Shown: in pieces, positions 60,830 through 64,000 of the stretch
Layout of the letters: the number at the start of each line of letters is the position of its first letter
Numbering within the stretch: the stretch's first letter is position 1
DNA from: Aquimarina spongiae
GTDB lineage: Bacteria; Bacteroidota; Bacteroidia; Flavobacteriales; Flavobacteriaceae
Reading direction: 5' to 3'
DNA length: 64,000 nt
Assembly (NCBI RefSeq): GCF_900141785.1
Contig: NZ_FQYP01000001.1
Span: 496,001 to 560,000 of the forward strand
Notes under the pieces: model-generated
The model's database searches: none
Seen by the model: the letters and a program-made list of their open reading frames with translations, nothing else
What the model was told of the DNA's origin: nothing
Program-made: the position numbers and the translations under genes

Positions 60830-61039
60830 CACAAACAGAGCATACTCTTTTCATGATGAACTGCTATATCTTGTAGGAATATTTAAAAAAATCTTAAAAT
60901 TGGAAAAATAACGTAACGTTTTGAGTTTTGAGAACATTCTATTAGGAACACTATGCTTAAAAAGCCAATAGTATGTTCAAGAGACAAAGACCTTGATTGT
61001 CTTTAAATGTTCAAGGAACTCTAATTAAAACCTTACGAT

Positions 61040-61210
61040 ATGAAAAACAAGAAAGCATTAGGTCTAGACCTAAAGAAAATTGTAATTTCTGAATTACAAG
61101 CTAAACAAGTAAAAGGAGGAGGTGCCAAAAATGGGCAATATACAAGAATCTCTGATTGTAAAAGATGTGGGCAAGCGCCTAGTCAGAGACCTACATGCCA
61201 GCACGAGTAA
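61040..61210 (+). CDS. Orphan GG-leader natural-product precursor (class I lanthipeptide-like)
   Basis: A 56-residue ORF. The N-terminal half (MKNKKALGLDLKKIVISELQ, then AKQVKGGG) matches the Bacteroidota precursor leader pattern: Lys-rich start, LxLKKxxIxxL helix and VKGGG before the cut site. The core AKNGQYTRISDCKRCGQAP continues SQRPTCQHE with three Cys, one Thr in RPTC, Ser and Thr residues, enough for thioether rings or disulfides. No LanB, LanC, LanM, radical SAM or ABC peptidase gene is in the window, so any modification machinery is elsewhere. A hairpin with T-rich tail follows within 25 bases. It is missed by ordinary gene finding because of its length. Confidence 0.75.
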   Translation: MKNKKALGLDLKKIVISELQAKQVKGGGAKNGQYTRISDCKRCGQAPSQRPTCQHE

Positions 61211-61232
61211 TATTGCGTTGATAAAAGATGAT

Positions 61233-61266
61233 AACCACTCTAGAGAAATTTAGGGTGGTTTATTTT
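61233..61266 (+). terminator. Terminator of the precursor gene
   Basis: Ten-bp stem AACCACTCTA (61233-61242) with TAGGGTGGTT (61251-61260), one G.T pair, loop GAGAAATT, followed by TATTTTTG. The tail overlaps the end of the convergent LRR lipoprotein gene. Confidence 0.8.
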
Positions 61267-62207
61267 TGTTCAAAGGATAGCAGAAAAAAGCCTTTGAATA
61301 ACTCTTGGGCTTTTTCTTTTTCCACCCCAGAGATTGGATTATTATCTAATAGTAATCCCGCTAAGGGATATTTTTCAGTGCTATAAACCTCAGGAATCAT
61401 GGTTATTTGATTGTTATTCATATGTACCATAAACAATCCAGGGATTTCGGTAAAAACCGGAGGCAACTCTTCGAACTTATTGTATCCTCCGTGAATCACC
61501 CATACCTTTCTCATGTCTTTCATCGTTGTAGGTAACTGCGATAATTCATTATGATCTATATACAGGAAACGTACTTGATCAAGTTTTCCTATGGTTTCTG
61601 GGAGTTCTTTTATTTCATTATGATCTAACCATAGCGAATATAGTTTTGGAAGTTTTGCTAAGAATTCAAAATTTTGAGTTCCTTCTAAATGATTGTAGGA
61701 AAGGTTGAGATCTTTAATCGATTTTAGCTCCACTATATTTTCTGGTAGCGTTTTGATATTATTTCGTTTCAGATTGAGAAAATCTAAAGGAAGTGTAGAT
61801 AATACATTAAAGGACTGCTTCCAATCAAGATTTGGATTGTTTACCAACGATAGTTGAGATAGTTTAGTAAGCTTTTCTAAGGATTTGGGTAATCTATCGA
61901 TATCCATACTATCCATAATTAGAATGCTTAGTTCTTTATTCTCAGTGATTGTTTTGAATACTTCCTCAAGATCCAGATTCGGATTATTACTGATGTTCAG
62001 CATTCTTAGGTTTGATAATCCTTGGACCTCTTTGGGAAATACATTTAAGTTTTGACCACTTAAATCAAGTCTATAGATCTTTTCTGGTTTACTATTTTCT
62101 GTAATGGAATAGTGCGTTTTCTTATAGAAACTTTTGTAGGTATTACAACCACTTAGTACGGATAATAGACCGAGAATTAAAAGATATGTATGCCTAACCT
62201 TAATCAT
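61260..62207 (-). CDS. Leucine-rich-repeat lipoprotein
   Basis: A 315-residue lipoprotein. The lipobox LLSVLSGC gives lipidated Cys21. The mature body is about nine LRRs of 22-24 residues, each with the LxxLxLxxNxLxxLP pattern: LSNLRMLNISNNPNLD, LDFLNLKRNNIKTLP, SIKDLNLSYNHLEG, LYSLWLDHNEIKELP, VRFLYIDHNELSQLP. This is a surface or periplasmic binding scaffold, with protein-protein binding most likely. It overlaps the upstream outer-membrane protein gene by eight bases and probably forms a unit with it and xerD upstream. No ligand is indicated. Confidence 0.9.
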   Translation of the reverse strand: MIKVRHTYLLILGLLSVLSGCNTYKSFYKKTHYSITENSKPEKIYRLDLSGQNLNVFPKEVQGLSNLRMLNISNNPNLDLEEVFKTITENKELSILIMDSMDIDRLPKSLEKLTKLSQLSLVNNPNLDWKQSFNVLSTLPLDFLNLKRNNIKTLPENIVELKSIKDLNLSYNHLEGTQNFEFLAKLPKLYSLWLDHNEIKELPETIGKLDQVRFLYIDHNELSQLPTTMKDMRKVWVIHGGYNKFEELPPVFTEIPGLFMVHMNNNQITMIPEVYSTEKYPLAGLLLDNNPISGVEKEKAQELFKGFFLLSFEQK

Positions 62208-63153
62208 TCGTTACATTTTTGTATAAAGCGTTTCCTGAAACTTCTATATAAATTTTGTCTTTGGTATCCACTGTCCAAGGGAAACGAGGATTCAAACCTA
62301 TACCATCGTGTAAGGTATTTTGAATAAAAGCACCTGCCTTTTGACTGTTGATTCCTAGTTTGGAGTGTACACTATAATATTTATCCTGATACGTTCCATA
62401 TGCGTATAAATTTCCATAAAATAAATCTTTGAAAGGAGGTAAGGTATACCAAACATTTTTGCGGCCATCATCAGAGTTTATAGGATTTCTTGGCGATCTG
62501 CTATAATCGGGACGAGCCGTGAATATATCTACACCCAAACCGACCTGATAAATGGTATTTGGATCTTCAATCTTGGTAAATCCAACGTTTAAACTACCAG
62601 TTACTCCATAATCTGTTCCAGCACCATTAAACCATCCGATTTTAAAATCATTCATAAATGCAAAATGAATATTATGATTAGCATTACTAAAGCGCATTAG
62701 TAGTGCACCTCGCTTTAACCCGTAGGATTTTAATTCTTTGGGTAAATAATCTTTACTGAAACCAAAACCTAATCCGTTAAAGCCTCCTTTTCCTGTGGGA
62801 TTGAAGATGATCGCAGTATTTGTGTTAGAAACTGCTGATCCTAATAAATTGGTGTTTTTACCAATACCTCCCAAACCAAAAAACTCATAAGAATAGGCCA
62901 ATCCAGAAGTTTTTTTGGTGTGTCTTTTTATGAATTGATAGGTTGTAAGAGAGACACCGCTTTCTACAGAAAGATCACCATAATTGATAGTTCCAAATGC
63001 AAATACGCCAAGCTTTAACCATTGATTCTGGTTTCCGAGTGTAATCTCTGCCTGTAGTAGGACTCCGCCATCAATATTTAGATTTTGAGCGTATAGCGAT
63101 TTATTTAAGAGAATAAAAAAGAGTACTATAAATCTTAAATAAATCACTTTCAT
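62200..63153 (-). CDS. Exported beta-rich outer-membrane-like protein
   Basis: A 317-residue protein with a signal peptide (MKVIYLRFIVLFFILLNKSLYAQ). The body is Gly/aromatic-rich strands (LLQAEITLGNQNQWLKLGVFAFG, GLGFGFSKDY, YGVTGSLNVGFTK) with a DYSRSPRNPIN loop. It ends with YAYGTYQDKYYSVHSKLGINSQK, a AFIQNTLHDGIGL segment, and IYIEVSGNALY. Such Bacteroidota proteins are sometimes labelled polymorphic toxin type 23, because of a DGR.../HDGIG-like end, but the signal peptide, beta-barrel look and lack of an immunity gene make a toxin call unsafe. It is four bases from the xerD stop and overlaps the LRR lipoprotein gene by eight bases. Confidence 0.6.
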   Translation of the reverse strand: MKVIYLRFIVLFFILLNKSLYAQNLNIDGGVLLQAEITLGNQNQWLKLGVFAFGTINYGDLSVESGVSLTTYQFIKRHTKKTSGLAYSYEFFGLGGIGKNTNLLGSAVSNTNTAIIFNPTGKGGFNGLGFGFSKDYLPKELKSYGLKRGALLMRFSNANHNIHFAFMNDFKIGWFNGAGTDYGVTGSLNVGFTKIEDPNTIYQVGLGVDIFTARPDYSRSPRNPINSDDGRKNVWYTLPPFKDLFYGNLYAYGTYQDKYYSVHSKLGINSQKAGAFIQNTLHDGIGLNPRFPWTVDTKDKIYIEVSGNALYKNVTND

Positions 63154-63156
63154 AAA

Positions 63157-64000
63157 TTATCTTCTGGGATGGAAATTATTCATTACTTCACTTAAATGAC
63201 TACGATCAACATGCATGTATATTTCTGTAGTCGTAATACTTTCGTGACCTAACATTAATTGTATGGCTCTTAAATCTGCTCCATTTTCTAATAAATGGGT
63301 GGCAAAAGAATGCCTAAAGGTGTGAGGGCTCACTTTTTTATGAATACCAGCTTTTTCTACCAAACGTTTAATAATTGTAAAAATCATGGCTCTGGTTAGT
63401 TGTTTTCCTCTTCGATTTAGGAATAATGTATCTTCATGGCCTTTCTGAATATTGATATGATTGCGTATTTCCTTGTGATAAATATTGATGAATTTTTGAG
63501 TGGTCTCACCAATGGGTACAAATCGTTGTTTATCTCCTTTTCCTATTACACTTATATACCCTTCGTTAAAAAAGAGGTGAGATAACTTTAACTCGATGAG
63601 TTCGGTAACCCGAAGTCCACAACCATATAAAGTTTCTATTATGGCTCTATTGCGTTCTCCTTCAGGTTTGCTTAAATCAATTTGTGAAACGATCAAATCG
63701 ATCTCCTCCACAGATAGGGTGTCGGGTAGTTTTCTTCCTGTTTTAGGAGACTCAATCAACTCCATTGGATTGGATTCCCGATAATCTTCAAACACTAAAT
63801 AATTGAAAAAACTTTTTAACCCAGAGATGATTCTTGCTTGGGATCTTGCATTCACCAATTTTGCGGTCTCAAAAACAAACTGTTGTAAGATTTCTTTGTC
63901 TATAGATAGTGGAGAGGTTTCTATTTTTGAATTTTCAAGAAAGGATAATAAACGTCTGATATCCAGTGAATAATTGATTATTGAGTTTTCCGAAAGTCCT
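63157..64000 (-). CDS. xerD: XerD-like tyrosine recombinase (5' end outside window)
   Basis: A tyrosine recombinase cut by the window end. In frame through base 64000, the visible part is about 281 residues. The core-binding domain begins GLSENSIINYSLDIRRLLSFLE. The catalytic domain has Arg in YGCGLRVTELIEL, the lysine beta-hairpin GKGDKQRFVPI, HTFRHSFATHLL (HxxR with the nearby His), and the tyrosine in TTTEIYMHVD. All five active-site residues are present. The spacing and the LxLERGLSENSI-type start are those of XerC/XerD, and XerD is the likelier, rather than a phage integrase. An internal start at 63858 is possible, but the upstream coding is clearly conserved, so the gene continues off the window. 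Confidence 0.88.
   Translation of the reverse strand, partial: GLSENSIINYSLDIRRLLSFLENSKIETSPLSIDKEILQQFVFETAKLVNARSQARIISGLKSFFNYLVFEDYRESNPMELIESPKTGRKLPDTLSVEEIDLIVSQIDLSKPEGERNRAIIETLYGCGLRVTELIELKLSHLFFNEGYISVIGKGDKQRFVPIGETTQKFINIYHKEIRNHINIQKGHEDTLFLNRRGKQLTRAMIFTIIKRLVEKAGIHKKVSPHTFRHSFATHLLENGADLRAIQLMLGHESITTTEIYMHVDRSHLSEVMNNFHPRR

Noticed and set aside
60985..61025. Inverted repeats (AAAGAC/GTCTTT, CCTTGA/TCAAGG) before the GG-leader precursor
   Set aside because: Short, interleaved and with no clear partner regulator; may be leader RNA structure, but the evidence is too weak for a feature.
62200..63153. Polymorphic toxin (type 23-like) call
   Set aside because: The protein has a signal peptide and barrel-like strands, no secretion-system or delivery domain and no adjacent immunity gene, so it is reported as an outer-membrane-like protein.
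63157..64000. Phage or integron integrase marking a mobile element
   Set aside because: No attachment repeats, tRNA target or phage genes are seen; spacing and N-terminal sequence fit the housekeeping XerD.
1..64000. CRISPR arrays, transposases, IS inverted repeats, tRNA genes
   Set aside because: No regularly spaced repeats, no transposase motifs (DDE/HUH/serine recombinase) and no cloverleaf-like sequence were recognised on reading both strands.

Overview
The window looks like chromosomal DNA of a marine member of the Flavobacteriaceae (Bacteroidota); an Aquimarina-like genus is a guess. The reasons are the AT-rich sequence, promoters of the TTG-N19-TAnnTTTG type (clearest at 52918-52947), a SusC/SusD pair with an ECF sigma factor and FecR anti-sigma, BshA of bacillithiol synthesis, many outer-membrane beta-barrels and SxxC/SC lipoproteins, and a fused aspartokinase-homoserine dehydrogenase. 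I see no IS element, prophage, CRISPR array or tRNA. Most of the window is well-packed chromosomal backbone, and several convergent genes overlap at their 3' ends.

Layout. 1-7.7 kb: the end of pdxH, a large OmpA-family surface protein, a polyphosphate operon (SixA-like phosphatase, ppk1, ppx), a small porin and a Crp-type regulator. 8.6-13.4 kb: a tight cassette of PLP decarboxylase, acyl carrier protein, AMP-forming ligase, alpha/beta hydrolase and outer-membrane protein. It resembles the small-molecule cassette known beside exosortase A, but no exosortase is present. 13.5-18.8 kb: miaE, a pair of charged exported coiled-coil proteins, dnaX, RNase P RNA and bshA. 19.4-23.7 kb: a DUF1338 (HglS-like) dioxygenase, an Lrp regulator and a YdiJ-like FAD/Fe-S dehydrogenase, which together suggest 2-oxoadipate to D-2-hydroxyglutarate to 2-oxoglutarate. 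23.7-32.1 kb: a phytase-like lipoprotein, an LpxH-like phosphoesterase, a gluconokinase-6-phosphogluconate dehydrogenase fusion with a GntP permease behind two palindromes, aroC and a dicarboxylate/amino-acid symporter. 32.1-41.4 kb: a LysR gene divergent from a group II decarboxylase, a DUF4139 protein with an inserted SusC-like domain, two tandem paralogous micro-proteins, a DCC protein, an epimerase, gcvT, a DUF3052 protein and small lipoproteins.

41.6-48.3 kb: ECF sigma factor, FecR, SusC (with STN signalling domain) and SusD, with no degradative enzyme. 48.5-52.2 kb: a Nudix hydrolase, then a three-gene operon of GshB-like ATP-grasp ligase, N-formylglutamate amidohydrolase-like protein and QEGLA-motif (DUF1704) metallopeptidase-like protein. 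52.3-53.9 kb: a lipoprotein and an M28-fold protein that has lost most of its catalytic residues. 53.9-59.2 kb: the thrA-thrB-ridA-thrC operon, preceded by a 19-codon leader peptide rich in Thr and Ile codons. 59.3-64 kb: nnr, a small orphan ribosomal-peptide precursor with a GGG leader end, an LRR lipoprotein, an outer-membrane protein and a xerD-like recombinase that runs off the window.

The strongest leads are the threonine leader peptide, the orphan GG-leader precursor, the ATP-grasp/amidohydrolase/QEGLA trio in an organism that makes bacillithiol, the exosortase-free decarboxylase-ACP-ligase cassette, and the DUF1338/YdiJ module. All family assignments were made by reading the protein sequences; no database search was run.
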